Positions 41,699 to 54,080 are shown, counted from the stretch's first letter. The stretch: DNA of 64,000 bases from Synanceia verrucosa (GCA_029721515.1 CM056558.1:10199240-10263239); one strand, 5' to 3'. Notes: a model not told the origin generated them from the sequence alone. A program made the numbers and translations.

Positions 41699-43248
41699 AT
41701 GAACAAAAAATATGGTGATGACAGTGTACAATTTCTTCAATGTTGGTGTGATAAATTTGGATTTCCGCAATAGGTTCACTTAGCAAAAATCAGTTGACTA
41801 AGCTTAGAGAAAACTTGACAAAAGAAAAAGAAAAAATGTTACAAAAAGATATGATGAAGTCTGAAGAGCTTATAGAAATACAAAAACATGAAGAGTGTCT
41901 AAAAACATGGGAAAAAGAGCATGAGAGAAGGGAAATAAGGCAGATGAAAAAGCAGATAATTGCATTGAATATAACTATTGAAGAAACTGCTGTTAAACCT
42001 AAGAACAATAAATCCTCTTTGTATCCTTCCCTCCCAGGCTGCAGCGTGTCTCGATTTGACGACGACACTCCTCCTCCCTACGCTCCAAACTACGTGGGTA
42101 AAAACAACAGACAGCAGGCTTCTGCTTACCAGTCTAGGACCGCTGTCAACCTGACTCCCTCCCCTGGCCCCTCCAGCACCAGATCAGGCTGTGAATATGG
42201 ACCATCGTTTGGCCCTCCTATCACATCCAAAGTGAAACTGCCATCTCCTGAGGAACCAGAAAACTACATGGCAGACCAAGAAGTGATTCAGCTACCCATG
42301 GTCCAAGTAGCGGGGCCCCAAGGCGCACCTGTGCTGGTCTTCCGTCCATGGACACTGCAAGATATGAAGGAGGCCACAGCCTACCTCCCACCAATCACAC
42401 AGGGAGGCCAAAAGTTTGCCAGCCAGCTGATGATATTCTGCCAGCAATTCATGCCAACGTCCAGAGAACTGCACAAACTTCTGATGACCCATCTGGGCCC
42501 TGGAAACCTTTCCGCCATTGCTGATCCATTCATCCAGAGGGGAGACACACCTGACCTCAGACCCGGATCCCCTGTATGGGCCGACGTAGCAAACGGGCCC
42601 TATGTGAACGTTCTGGACGAAGTGAAGGAGGCGCTGATAACTAAATTTCCTGTCAAGTGCAATATGGACAAAATTACGCCATGTAAACAACGCCCTGATT
42701 AATCAGTGAAGGAGTTTTTCCATCGACTAGAGGAAACCTTCATTGAACACTCCGGCATGGAAAAGCCTGGGGATGCAGGTACCACCCGCAGACTCTGTGA
42801 GTCTCATCTGAGCTCCATCTTCATGCAGAATCTCCTCCCTCCTCTTAGGAAAAGAGTCCAGGCATCCTGTATTGAGTGGGATGAAGCCCGCCTAACTGAG
42901 CTTATCAGGCATGCCGTCCACGCCCAGTCTGAGCGTACGAGGGACAGACAGCATAAAGACGATACCACCCACAAAGCTCAGTTGGCTCGTCTCAATTCGT
43001 CGACAGCATGCACTGCCAGAGACGGAAGCCAAATACACTCTGGCAGAGGCTGCAGGATGGAAAGAGGCCGCCGTTCATGGCAAAGCCAAAGCAGAGGCCC
43101 TCCCCAGCCACATCAGGATGAAGCCAATGTTTGTTTTAATTGTGGCCTTGAAGGACACTGGGCAAAAGACTGCCCCCACCCCCACCCTTATCGTCAACGG
43201 GGAAAGGGCAGAGGTCGTGGCCGCACCCAGTGGAGAGGTCCGCCATAG
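41699..43248 (+). pseudogene. Retrovirus A gag polyprotein, broken
   Basis: A matrix-like start is followed by a break near 41772. A long frame at 41794-42702 has a coiled lysine/glutamate-rich stretch, a late-domain motif PPPY near 42075 and a capsid start with FRPWTLQDMKEA near 42340. An in-frame TAA at 42700-42702 interrupts capsid. The same frame continues at 42706-43246 with the major-homology-type region (EFFHRLEETF) and one CCHC knuckle (CFNCGLEGHWAKDC) near 43130-43170, then a basic RG-rich tail. The layout (PPPY plus a single knuckle) is gammaretrovirus-like. Gag would form the virion shell; this copy cannot. Confidence 0.83.
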
Positions 43249-43539
43249 AGTCAAGGTCCCCAATTCAAATCTGATCGACCAGAAGAGGAGGTTAGATGGG
43301 AGGAGGCGTCCAACGTCATATCGGGACCCGCCAGAGAAACAGCCACCTCTGCTATAAAGGGAAGTAAAAGCACACATACACTCACATGTGCACCGCTTAC
43401 ACCGCAGCAAAAACAACACCTAGCAGAAACAACACTACACTTAGCCAATGCTATCTCTGTGTTAGAAAAACTTTCAACAACTCCTGTTGTTAGCACTTAT
43501 GCTCACTACTCTGAAGATTCTTGTGACAGTCTACCTTAG

Positions 43540-44153
43540 ATTTCTTTAACTGTGCTATGGAAAGAGATTACCTTTCTTGTTGATTCAGGGGCATGGAGGT
43601 CAGTACTCAAAACAAGTGAAATGCCTAATGTCAGACTTAGTGGTCGTTATATCCATTCCATTGGTGCATGTGGAAGGAAAAGATTACTGTTCCGTTATCA
43701 TGCTCCCATGATAACCCGCCGACTGTGTTTAAACACTCCTTTCTTGTCTCTCCCTATTGCCCCATCAATCTGCTGGGACAAGACCTGATGCTCTCTCTGG
43801 GCATCAACCTGATGTCGACACCAGATGGCGTTAAAGCCACACGAGGAACCTCGTCGAACGATGAGGGAGAAGCCTGCTCTCTGGTGAAGTATTGCCCTTC
43901 AACACCATTCTATGTATACCAATGGAAAATTCCTATTGCTTCTCCATTTTTGGCACAAGCACATGCAAGAGTGGAGCCTGCCGCTGATGTTATGTCAGAG
44001 GAGGCTCTTCATTGTACTGCTCATGTATCTCAGGGACCTGATGATACCTTTGAAAAAATATTTTTCTCTGATTTGAATGATACCTTGATGACAAGTACCG
44101 TGTTTTGGAACACGTGGCGCAGCGATGTTTCTGTGACTTTGACTCCTGAATAA
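43540..44153 (+). pseudogene. Retrovirus A protease and following pol sequence, broken
   Basis: The aspartic protease active-site box FLVDSGA is at about 43570-43590. The second half, with CPINLLGQDLML, is in another frame at about 43760-43800, so a frameshift lies near 43690. Downstream residues up to 44153 are open but carry no motif I can name. Confidence 0.75.
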
Positions 44154-44652
44154 TCTGAAGTGTTTTTAATTGAAATCTCACACCCACACATCTCACTGTC
44201 AAAGGCTGAAGGTGACCAGTGGAGAGACCTGGGTCCCTGGGTTAAAGACTATGAGGGCCTTACTGACTGGACTGCCACTGCTGACCCTCAGGTGATGTAT
44301 TCATCCAGGGGACAGGTGTTTAAGACTCCTGGGATGTTTCCCAGTGTTACGATCAGTTTACGTTTTTGACACCGTGACCAGTGACTCACAAGATAACATG
44401 TCTCTACTCTCAGCCACTGACACTGACGATTCCCTACAGACTGTATCGCAGACTCTCTGGGCATCAAGCATATACGATGTGGGTCTTATTAAAGGTGCAG
44501 AACCAGTCGAGATTAAACCCAAGTCGTCATACAGGCCCAAACGACACCAGTATCCCCTCAAGCCCGACGCAATTGAGGGTATTAAGCCTGTGTTTCAGTC
44601 ACTTCTGAAAGTGTCATTGTTCCGTGTAATGACTCTCCTGTTTGTACGCTGA

Positions 44653-45158
44653 TTCTCCCCGTACAAAAGGTCAGAGATCCGCCAGCAAAACCTGAGATTT
44701 CTGCAGGACTTAAAGGCAGTGAACGCCGCCGTTCATGCGTGTGCCAATCACGTACCAAATCCTTATACCATTCTTTCGCAAATCCCAGCTGATGCGCAAT
44801 GGTTTTCTGTTGTTGACCTTTCAAACGCATTTTTCAGTGTGCCCGTCCATCCAAATTCCCAGTTCTGGCTCGCAATCCAATTTGATAGGAAAGGCTATAA
44901 ATTCACTCGTTTATGCCAAGGCTACACTGAAAGTCTAACCATCTACAATGAGGCATAAACAGAGTGGGTTTTGCGTTCTGCTCTGAAAATGATGTTTTGC
45001 TGTCAAAACCCCTCCCTTCACATAACTCGGCGCAGGCTGCTGAGTTGATTGCACTCACTGCCGCCTGTGAGCTGGCCAGAGGTAAGTCTGTCACTGACTG
45101 TCTGTTTACTGACTCCAGATATGCCTTCGCTGTGGTCCATGATTTTGGCAAACTTTGG
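44653..45158 (+). pseudogene. Retrovirus A RT fragment joined to RNase H
   Basis: The RT fingers/palm start is present (WFSVVDLSNAFFSVPVHP near 44803-44850), but the sequence jumps at about 44955, before the catalytic YxDD block, to an RNase H segment (HNSAQAAELIALTAACELA near 45020-45080; TDSRYAF near 45110). RT activity is therefore lost by internal deletion. Stops occur upstream of 44719. Confidence 0.8.
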
Positions 45159-45449
45159 TCAAGTCAAGTCAACTTTATTTGTATAGCCCAATATCACAAA
45201 TTATGAATTTGCCTCATTGGGCTTTACAATCTGTACAGGATATGACACCCTCTGTCCTTTACAAATGACCCTCGCATCGACTAAGGAAAAACTCCCCAAA
45301 AAAAAACCTTTTAACAGGGAAAAAGAAACGGAAGAAACCTCAGGAAGAGCAACAGAGGAGGGATCCCTCTTCCAGGATGGACAGACGTGCAATAGATGCC
45401 ATGTGTACAGAATAACAACAATGAAAACACATTAACACTAACATACAAA
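45159..45449 (+). repeat. Teleost SINE/LINE-type repeat inserted in RNase H
   Basis: Begins TCAAGTCAAGTCAACTTTAT with TTTGTATAGCCCAATATCAC, a very common fish repeat (reverse complement of a tail ending in TTGACTTGACTTGA). RNase H coding stops at its left edge and resumes at 45452 with WEHRGFLKSDGKPVLNH, showing insertion into the retrovirus. Confidence 0.82.
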
Positions 45450-46147
45450 ATTGTATGTTTGGGAGCACAGAGGCTTCCTCAAGTCTGATGGTAAGCCTGT
45501 TCTTAATCATGTGTTGGTTGCTGACCTCTTTCAGGCTATTCTGTTGCCATCTGCTGTTTCTGTTTGCAAGTGTGCTGCTCACACAGGCTTGCCCGATGCT
45601 GTTTCAAAAGGTAATGCGGCTGCTAAAGCTGCTGCCCGTCCAGCATTACCATTAGTCCTAACGTACATGAGAATGAGAACAGGAATGTAATAATCTCAGT
45701 CCTTATGAAGTCCTGTTCACAACCCTGCCCTCTGTGGGGGTGCACAGACCAAAGGATCTATTACCAACAACTACACTTTGTGAAGATGCTATGCTAACCT
45801 ACTGTTCTAACCTCTCAAAATCTCTCTCTCAAATAAGACAACAAGTGGCCGTGGCGCTCCCTGACCAAGCCAAAGGCCCACTGCATCAGCTCCAACCAGG
45901 GAACTACGTGGTCATGAAAGACTTCAGGAGGAAAAGTTGGAAACACAGGCGCTGGCAAGGCCCGTTCCAGATTCTCCTTACAACGCACACAGCCATGAAG
46001 GTTGCAGAGAGAGCAACGTGGATCCACGCGTCCCAGTGCAAAAAGGTGCCAGCTCCAGTTGACCCACCACCAGGGGATCCACAAGATCAGGAGGAGGTAA
46101 AGCGTTCCCATGCTACATGTGGTGTGCCAAACCACCATCCAACGTAG
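45450..46147 (+). pseudogene. Retrovirus A RNase H end and integrase C-terminus
   Basis: RNase H continues to about 45600 (VSVCKCAAHTG). Integrase is represented only by its end: NPYEVLF near 45700, then a frame at 45734-46147 with LQPGNYVVMKDF and RRWQGPFQILL near 45890-45985 and WIHASQCKKV near 46020, the GPY/F-like gammaretroviral C-terminal domain. The finger and DDE core are deleted. Confidence 0.8.
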
Positions 46148-46374
46148 TAGACCCCAGGCAGCAGATGACGACGAGGGATAATGATTACAATCGCCTCTGA
46201 GCTATTCTCGTACTGAGGTACACCAGCGTCTGACAGACGCACCACAAATCATTGTACACGCCAAACCCGGTGCACTGCAAGCTGAAGAAACACAGACAAT
46301 ATTCCCACATCTCACACCCATACCACACACACGCACACCCTACTCTGACATGCCACTCACTGACTGAACAGAAG

Positions 46375-46562
46375 GTGAAAGTAAATGTCATGTTCCAACA
46401 AAGCAAGATGACGCTAGAACAGCAAACAAGAAACTAAGAGGATCCTGAAAACAGCGGAAACAACACATTAGACTTTTGGGTTTTAATTATTGGTTTGCTT
46501 ATCACTACTGCTCTCCTGTCGCTAGTCTTTATTATTTTGCTCATTAATAGTGTAGAGAAAAA
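46375..46562 (+). pseudogene. Retrovirus A pre-env membrane segment
   Basis: One frame near 46466-46562 encodes a hydrophobic helix (VLIIGLLITTALLSLVFIIL) ending at or just inside the LTR of retrovirus B. It resembles a membrane anchor or leader. Its relation to env is inferred from position only. Confidence 0.45.
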
Positions 46563-47887
46563 TTAAGCAGGAAAATTGGCATATACTGATTTAAACCTCA
46601 TCATTTGCCATGTAAAGGGTTAACAAGATTATTAGAGCTGAAAATTTTGGTCAGTGTGCCGTGGGAACTTTGTGGCCTTGGGATGCAGGTGGCTTCCTGG
46701 GTGGAAGGCCAAGGGTTAAGGCTGGAATATACTTCTCCGTCTGCGTAATCCGTCATCCGACTCCGTAGCTATGGAGACCCCTCGAGCCCTCGCACTTCTC
46801 CGTCATGATGCGTGTTGTGCAGCCCTGCCGTGAAATGCACCCCCTCGGAAAGTGAAGCAATTCGCCTTAATATCGCTGATAAAAGCAGGAGAAAATACTA
46901 TTTTATGATTTAATTATTTGTGAGGGAGATAGAAGAGAACAACATTGATTGCTTTCAGTCTTTAAAACTCCTCTTCCTCTTTCTTTTCAACACAAAATCG
47001 GATAATAGCGAACGCAAACCAACAACTTTCGGTATGTTCTGTGTAAATTTACCCTAGCCATAATTACTGAATGAATTAAATAGATTTTTTGAGCAGGTTG
47101 AATGTGTTTGGTTTGCCTTTCACAAGGATAATCGATACTTTAGTTCCTGTCCTGTCCGCACTGCTGCAGAGGATACCTGTCTGTCTGTTTCTGTGTAGGG
47201 AGAGGGGCTGCATTTCACAGCAGGGTGCAGCTAGAGGACCAATCACAGCCCCTGTCGTCTCCGTCTTCCCTTGATGGATTGACGGACAGTTAAAAAAAAA
47301 ATTCCTGCGCCCAGAGACGACGGAGAGGCTCTCCGTCAGTCTCTCCGGCGACGCAGAGGGCTCTCCGTCTCTACGTACGGCACTTTACGGAGTACTATAT
47401 ATTGGCCTTTACACAACCTTGCAGTGGGCAGAGTGCCCAGAAGGTGGTACTACTGCCCAGGGGGCACGTGCAACTGTCATGTGCAACTGACACGTGCAAA
47501 AAGTTGAAAAAATAGAAAAGTGTTCATATGATAAATCATATCATCATTTGATTGGATCAAAAGAAGGTTACATGAGGACAGTGGGTGTATTCAGGCAGGT
47601 ATATAATGAGATGTAAAAAAGGGCATAATTCAGTCGCCTCCCCTTCTTTGTATTGTATTTTACAATAAATGCTATTTTTTGTTTCTGAAGATGCAGCAGG
47701 CTCTCTCCTTTTTTGCTTCCTGAATCTTTTCTTTTTATCAACCATTGCCAGTTGCTCAGGTGAACTCCATACAAACTGGCTGGTTGTTGTTGAAGAGTTT
47801 AAAGAAGCTGAGATTTTGGCAGGAGAAGCACTTATCAAAGTATTAGCTGCACTCCTTTTCCACTCATCTAAACAACTTTCTTCGACA
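46551..47887 (+). repeat. 5' LTR of retrovirus B, enlarged by a MITE
   Basis: Starts TGTAGAGAAAAATTAAGCAG. It is nearly identical to the 3' LTR at 57590 except for a 690-bp insert (46719-47408). It contains AATAAA near 47663. The inner end is either 47874 (CTAAACA) or 47887 (TTCGACA). Confidence 0.85.
46719..47408. mobile_element. Harbinger-like MITE, 690 bp, in the 5' LTR
   Basis: The ends are inverted: AGGCTGGAATATACTTCTCCGT from the left and AGGCCAATATATAGTACTCCGT from the right. The 3-bp flanks are TTA at 46716-46718 and 47409-47411, the PIF/Harbinger target duplication. The 3' LTR (around 57756) shows the uninterrupted site GGGTTACACAACC. Repeated CTCCGTC motifs lie near both ends. No transposase is encoded. 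Confidence 0.9.
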
Positions 47888-47890
47888 TTG

Positions 47891-47951
47891 TGGCATCATT
47901 TATTACAGCGACATAACTGTATGTCCATGTTATGTCCCTGTAATAAATGAT
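47891..47951. repeat. Hairpin overlapping the putative primer-binding site of retrovirus B
   Basis: Arms 47895-47917 (ATCATTTATTACAGCGACAT...) and 47929-47951 are reverse complements over 23 bases with one mismatch and an 11-base loop. The TGG at 47891 would be the primer-binding site start, so the hairpin begins inside it. Confidence 0.75.
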
Positions 47952-48207
47952 CTGGTCCTGTTGAAAAATAAAGAAATGTAACATTATGTGATGGCCATGT
48001 GAAAAAATAATTTTTAATTTTTTAATATGCATTTGGGTTATTATGTGTTTGGTTCGTCAAGGAGGAATAATATGGATATTTGTTGATCAACTACTATTAA
48101 AAAAACTGACATCTAACAACACACAGATAGGAAATTTTAGTATGAAAATTGACAACCTCACACAAAAAAGTAGTAAAAAGAAACAAGATGTGTTAAATGT
48201 TAGGTTT

Positions 48208-48242
48208 AAATGTTAAGTGTTAACATTTAACACTTAACATTT
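48208..48242. repeat. Perfect palindrome, 16-bp arms
   Basis: AAATGTTAAGTGTTAA at 48208-48223 and its exact reverse complement at 48227-48242, with a 3-base loop. Confidence 0.9.
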
Positions 48243-48934
48243 AAGTGTGTTAAGCATAGTGCATAAATAGTTAGAAGATAAAGAAATTGTTTGAAGTTAA
48301 AGGAAATAGTTTTTAGGGAAGTAGTGGTTTAAGCCTTTGAAGCTGATGCCGCCAGGACAAGTACCGTCTGAATTATAGTCACCAGTGCCCTCTCCGGTGG
48401 TGATTTCAGTTGCGGGGAAAAGGTCCGTATCGCACGATAAAAAGGATCCAAAAACAGTAGGATACTGTTGACAGCTGTGATAAACCTAGGAAAAATAGAT
48501 TAGAGTATAGAGAGTAGAGATTAAAAATAACAGGCCTTGTAAATATGTATAAATAAGATAAGAGGGTGAGAAGAGAGTAGAGAGTAATAGAGAAATAAAT
48601 TAGCTGTTTTAAAGTGTAAATAGATAAATGTGAAATTAATGTTGCATGTAAATATGAAATCAGCTCATAACTAAATAGCAAGTAAAATATTATCATGAAC
48701 AGTGAGTAAATGAATATTATTATAAGTAATAAAGTAAAGGAATATCATTCTAAATAATAAAGTAAATGAATATTGCTCTAAGTAATAAATAAATTATATG
48801 CATATACATGGTATACTGTAAATTATACATGTCAAACAGAATGTGGGCCGCTAAGAGGCAGTGAGGCCGTATGAGCGGTTCCTTCTCCTCTCCTCTCACT
48901 GTCTGAAGATTCTCACACACACACAAACCCACGC

Positions 48935-48938
48935 ACAT

Positions 48939-48978
<40 letters not shown>
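48935..48978 (+). repeat. CA dinucleotide microsatellite
   Basis: Uninterrupted (CA)n of about 20 units, preceded by imperfect CA repeats from 48913. Confidence 0.95.
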
Positions 48979-48979
<1 letters not shown>

Positions 48980-50210
48980 GCAGCTAGGATCAGCTGGTCT
49001 GAGTGGCAGAGACGACAGTGCGTTAAATCTGTCAGTGCATTTGTAAGTGTGAAGCTAATATAAGTTATTGTTACAACTATTAAATAAGCATCAACATGGT
49101 GAAATGATTACAATAAATCATCGTTTTGATCTGCCCTGTTTAGGAACACTGCTGCCTGTCAAGGTATCAGTAATGTAAAATGGTGCATTACATAGTCATT
49201 TCATATATACAGGAAGTAACGCGAGATTTCACGTGAAACTGACGAGAGTTCAGACATGTAAGTGATGTGAGTTGCAAATAAACCACAAGTTGGATTCAGT
49301 AAGCTGTGTCGGCCAACAGTTTATTTGACACTGCCTTCCTCCATTGTACAGCTCTGGCTCTGACAAGTATCAGTTTTTACTCAGAACTTCCTGTGTTAAT
49401 TTAAAAAAAAAAAGCCCCCGGTGTTTGTCAGTTTATAGAATCCCGTTTGTTAAGGCTTTTATTTTGACATAATAAAAGTATAAGAATAAAATCCCCAGTG
49501 TAGTATGGCTGGCTTGATGTGGTATGACAAGGTGCAGACTGCAGAGCTGTCATTGATGTTTTATCTATGTTAACACTGTTCAAGATACTTATTGATGTGA
49601 CTGTAAAATTGATCAGTTGTCTCCTCCTCTACCAATATTGCATGGCATAATAGGAGGAAGAACTAATACTGACTGATGTCTGAGTTCAACCATTAGTCTT
49701 TATAGATTTTGCTGACATTTTATTTGTGAGATATAATGAGTTTATAGAGTGATCTTGCTGTTTTTCAACATTACAGTTGTGAAGTAGAAACATTTGGCCT
49801 AGTCATATCAAAGGCATATGACCGAACTTCTATATTACACCTTAGTTATAAAATAATATTTTCCTGTTCATAATATTGCTCCTTTGTCGTGTGATTGTGT
49901 CTCTTGTTGTTGCTACAGCGTAGTTTTTAGGTTGAGACCAATAAAGTAATTCTATTTTATTTTATTTTATTTAATTTTATTTTATTTTTTTCTCTAGTAA
50001 TGAAATAAACAGGAGAAGGACGGGATAGCTAAAGCAGGGGCAGTGGTAAATAAATAAATTAAAAAGTAAAATAGAGCTATAGCTGCTGGGGACAGCCATT
50101 AACAAAAAGGAAAACAAATGGGTATAAATAACAGTAAACAATCTGAAGGCCTAACACCAGTACAGTAGTGATGTTAAAGCATCCAACTCAAAAAGGAAAA
50201 TTTACAATGC

Positions 50211-52270
50211 ATGAGCAAATGGAATAAAATCACATCTGGACGGAGCAAATGGCCTATAAAAGGAAGCTTTGATCCACATTATTGTGACAGAGTAGAGGAA
50301 GAGCTACGTAAAAATGACAAAAGAAATGAAGAGAAGCACTTGAAGAAAAAACTGAACAATGCGGAGCAGAGGGAAATTCTGCAGTATTTCAAACTAGAAG
50401 GATGTTCTCCTCCACATAAGCAGATGATTGTGGGTCACGACATGGCATTATGCCCTCCCCCCCATGCCCCAGGCCATAGTGAATATGCATCACAAGTGGA
50501 AGACACAGCTGTTGAAGGAAAAGTGACAGGAAGAGTAACAATAGAAATAAATGAGAACTTAAAAGAAGAAAAGAAAAGACCAACTGAAGAAAGACTAAGA
50601 GGAAAAAATAAAGAAATTAATAAAGCCACTTCAAGGGAATGTAACAGCAGGCTTAAAAAGCATATTTCAGATCTGGGAGCTTCAGTCAGTAACGGCCTTG
50701 GAGAACCACTGTTACACTCAGGGTGGGAGAGAGCAGGGGGAGAACAACAAGACTCACACAGCGAAAGTGAAAGTGAGATGAGTGAAGTGGATTAAAGATC
50801 AGCAAATACTCACACTACAAGTGCATGCACAATAGCATCAAATAAGGAAATACAACAGAGATTACGAAGGGAATTGATGCAAAGAGAAGAGGAGGAGTGG
50901 AGAAAATTAAGGGAGAAAAGAGACACATACTATGCAAAAGGCAAGAGATATTCTTGATGAATGAATGTGAATACACAACACCAATACAAGGAAGAGGTAG
51001 CAGAAGTGATGCAGTGGATGAGGAACAAATGTGCAGATCAATTGAAAGTGCAGTTGAATTAACAAGAAAAGACAGAAGCCACCGACAGTGCATATGAAGC
51101 TGAATGGCAACAACAGAGGGCACAGCCCAATAGACAGGATGAGGCTTCATATCAGAGCTTGATGCCATCAGGAAGCAATACAAGAAGAGCAGAAAGCAGA
51201 GGGAAGAGAGATGCTATCACTCAGATGAAGAAGTGAAACACACAAAGAAACTAATTGATTTGGATTTGGACATCAAAGGAACACATCGACGACCTAAAGA
51301 TCTGGTTTTACGATCCAGGAGCATTTCAAACTATCATAACCAAGGTGCACAAACGGAAAGAGAAGCTGAGACGAGTGATGAAGAAACTCAGCTTCATGAA
51401 ATTTCAATCTGAGACATTGAAGGAAAGAGACAATCCAACTCAGTTCCTTCATGAGTTCCAACGAAAATGGAAGGATGAAACAGGAAGTGCATGGAATGCA
51501 AACGAATCATCTAAAGCCCTGTTTATGGTGTACGTCAAAAATGCCATGCCCAAGGAGGTACAGAAGGAACTGAATGATGTGGTGGGACTGATGAAGTTGG
51601 ATTGGCCTGTGTTTGTGGAACACAGTACATTATGTGGAAGCTGAGAGAGCTGAAAAACAAGCTTAAGAAGAACAGAATAAAATGCTAGTTGGCAAGCTGA
51701 CACAGCTGCAAGTAGGAGAACTGCTCAAACAAAAGAAGGAACAAGAAAAGGCTAAGCATCAGGCCTCAGTAACTGTGCCTACACCAGAACCCAAGCCTGA
51801 GACAAAAACTGAAGAAAATGCTGAAATAGCAATAACACAAGCTCCAGTGTTTACAGCCACAGCAGTTCAACCAAAGACATAGCAACAACAGCCAATGGGA
51901 CCTCAGCCAACTTATGCACCTATGCGGACAGATGTTCAGACAGCGACACAGCAGGTTCCGCCCATACATGTCCAACTCAATCAGGGAGGAGGTTTTGGCT
52001 ATCCTCCTGCAGGAAGAGACAGAACAAATCAGAACCTGAATATGAGACCGCCTCCAAGAGGAAGGTAGAGACAAGGATCCTCATAACAGGCCATTTGAGA
52101 GACAGCAGCCACAGAACGGCCCACCCATCACACAGACTCAACAGCCATTTCAATGCTGGGGGTGTGGAGAGCCAGGTCACATGCAAAGAGACTGCCCAAC
52201 CAATCCATTAACAGGGAACACAAACCCTGGCCCATGGATGGGACCAGCAACAGAGTGGCAATAGGGAGGC
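50211..52270 (+). pseudogene. Retrovirus B gag, broken
   Basis: A 194-codon frame (50211-50795) is rich in lysine and glutamate. Fragments at 51255-51644 include a major-homology-like NPTQFLHEFQRKWKDETG near 51435-51490. A proline/threonine-rich stretch at 51682-51882 leads, after a stop, to PPAGRDRTNQ-type sequence. One CCHC knuckle (CWGCGEPGHMQRDC) lies at about 52154-52195. Stops or frame changes occur near 50795, 51245, 51645, 51880 and 52066. It is distinct in sequence from the gag of retrovirus A. Confidence 0.75.
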
Positions 52271-52339
52271 CCAGAGGAACCTGAGGGGAAAACAGTAGCG
52301 CCAATCATTACATTACAACCAAGCAGTGAACCTACCATA

Positions 52340-52740
52340 AAAGTTACTTACAAAACCGTCAGCATCGATTTATGGTCGATACCGGCGCTACGTTCTCATC
52401 TATAGGAAACGACGGAGGACGGGGCCGGACTTCCCCTCTCTACGGACAATTGGTTTCTCTGGGAAAAGCCAAGTTATACCCCTGACTGAACTGGTTCCAC
52501 TGAAGATTGCAGAACAAACAGTCTATGCACCTCTGTTGTATTCAGCATAAACACCAATCAATTTGCTAGGAAGAGACATTTTATGCCTCCTTCATGCAAA
52601 ATAATGTGTACACCAGATGGAATCTATTTTGAAACAGCTGAAGATAATGGTTCACATGACAATGTTATGATGGCAGTACGAACTGTCATGGCGACAACTC
52701 AGCTGATTATGCCATCAAGACAAGAAGCCCAAGTATACTA
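52340..52740 (+). pseudogene. Retrovirus B protease region, broken
   Basis: The active-site box FMVDTGATFSSIG lies at about 52370-52410. After stops, a second segment has PINLLGRDIL near 52558-52590 and CTPDGIYFETAED near 52608-52650. At least two frame breaks. Confidence 0.72.
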
Positions 52741-53329
52741 GCTTAAAATAACAACGCCTAACTCGTTCTTACATCAAGAATGGGAGACACGGAGGCCATT
52801 AATCACACAGCAATATGATAAAACAAGAGAACCAACTCTGCCTCTCCACTGCACACTACTGTATGATAAAAACCAAAGTCAAGAAGACTATGACAACTGC
52901 TGGAATGAACTAATCAACCAAAAAACAACAGCAGTCCAGTGTGATGACATCATACTTGGACCCCAAGGAGCAGCAGTAGCAGCAAAACTTCCTGAAGATG
53001 CGCAAATGTGGTTTCAAGTTCTAGATTCAGTACCTCACATTACTCTGTTGATAGCTGATGGATATGAATCCCATGATCTTAGACCAATGATGAGAAAAGC
53101 ACAACAAATTAAAGAATGGATCCCCACAGACTCACAGACAAATCACTTTGTCACCAGATGGATAATTCCTTAGAATACATTCAAGCAACAAGCAGATGAA
53201 GTTGTAGCAGAAAAAAGTAATATTCCCTCAAATCATCAGAAAACAAATGTCATTGTCAGAAGAACATAAGGCTTTGTTGGAGCAATTTCCTCCAGGTGTG
53301 TGGTCAACACATAAAACAGATGTAGGGCT

Positions 53330-54080
53330 AGTAAAATCTGCCACTCCATTACAATTTCAAGTAAAACCAGGAATAAGACTGCCCTATCACAGAAGCAGTT
53401 GATGGAATTAAACCTACCTTACAGGGACTGCTAGATGCTGGAGTACCAATTTTTCCAATAAGGAAAACTAGCTCAACAGACTATAGATTAGTGCATGATT
53501 TGAAAGCTATTAATTCCATAGTCACAGAGGAGGTGCCTGTTGTGCCTGATCCACACACAATGCTGTCAAACATCCCACAAGATACAAAGTGGTATACAGT
53601 GATAGACGTGTGCTCAGCATTCTTCAGTGTGCCTGTTCATCCTAATTCACAATATTTGTTTGCCTTTACATACCAGGGAGAGCAATATACATATACACGC
53701 CTCCCACAAGGCTTCGTGCATTCTCCTTCAATATTTAATCAAGTTCTGGCTGAAGATCTCAATCTACTAGATATTCAGTCAACCACATTAACATATGTGG
53801 ATGACATCTTGATTTGTTCCAAAAGCAAAGAGCAATGTGAAAAAGACTCAATAGTAGTCCTCACAGCTTTGGCAAATGGAGGACATAAAGTCAGTAAAGA
53901 TGAATTGCAATTCTGTCAGAAGACAGTTGACTATTTAGGCCGACAGCTGAGTGGAGATAAAAGGCATATTGCCTCCTCACAATTAGAGGCAATCCGGAAG
54001 GCCCCTAAACCGCAGACGATGGACCACATGCTTTCTTTTCTGGGAATGGCTGGTTTACAGCAGACCCTGGATCTGTGACT
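53330..54080 (+). pseudogene. Retrovirus B reverse transcriptase
   Basis: A 195-codon frame at 53491-54078 covers most of the RT: WYTVIDVCSAFFSVPVHP near 53590-53640, LPQGFVHSPSIFNQVL near 53700-53745 and the catalytic box LTYVDDILIC near 53788-53816. VDYLGRQLSGDKRHI follows near 53925-53975. Stops lie just upstream (near 53400) and the frame ends at 54078 within the connection region. The catalytic aspartates are intact, but the gene is not continuous. Confidence 0.82.

Larger units (their letters stand above)
47960..50210. other. Leader of retrovirus B, no gene
   Basis: 2.2 kb between 5' LTR and gag. It holds a 16-bp-arm palindrome (48208-48242), short AT-rich tandem repeats (about 48711-48790), a CA microsatellite (about 48935-48978) and a TTTTA-rich run (about 49950-49990). 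It is long for a leader, so it may contain an unrecognised insertion. Confidence 0.5.

Noticed and set aside
48406..48696. Minus-strand hydrophobic, membrane-like frame
   Set aside because: AT-rich sequence produces Leu/Ile/Ser/Tyr-rich frames by composition; no start context or homology.
48750..48974. Minus-strand frame rich in Cys-Val
   Set aside because: Translation of the CA microsatellite.
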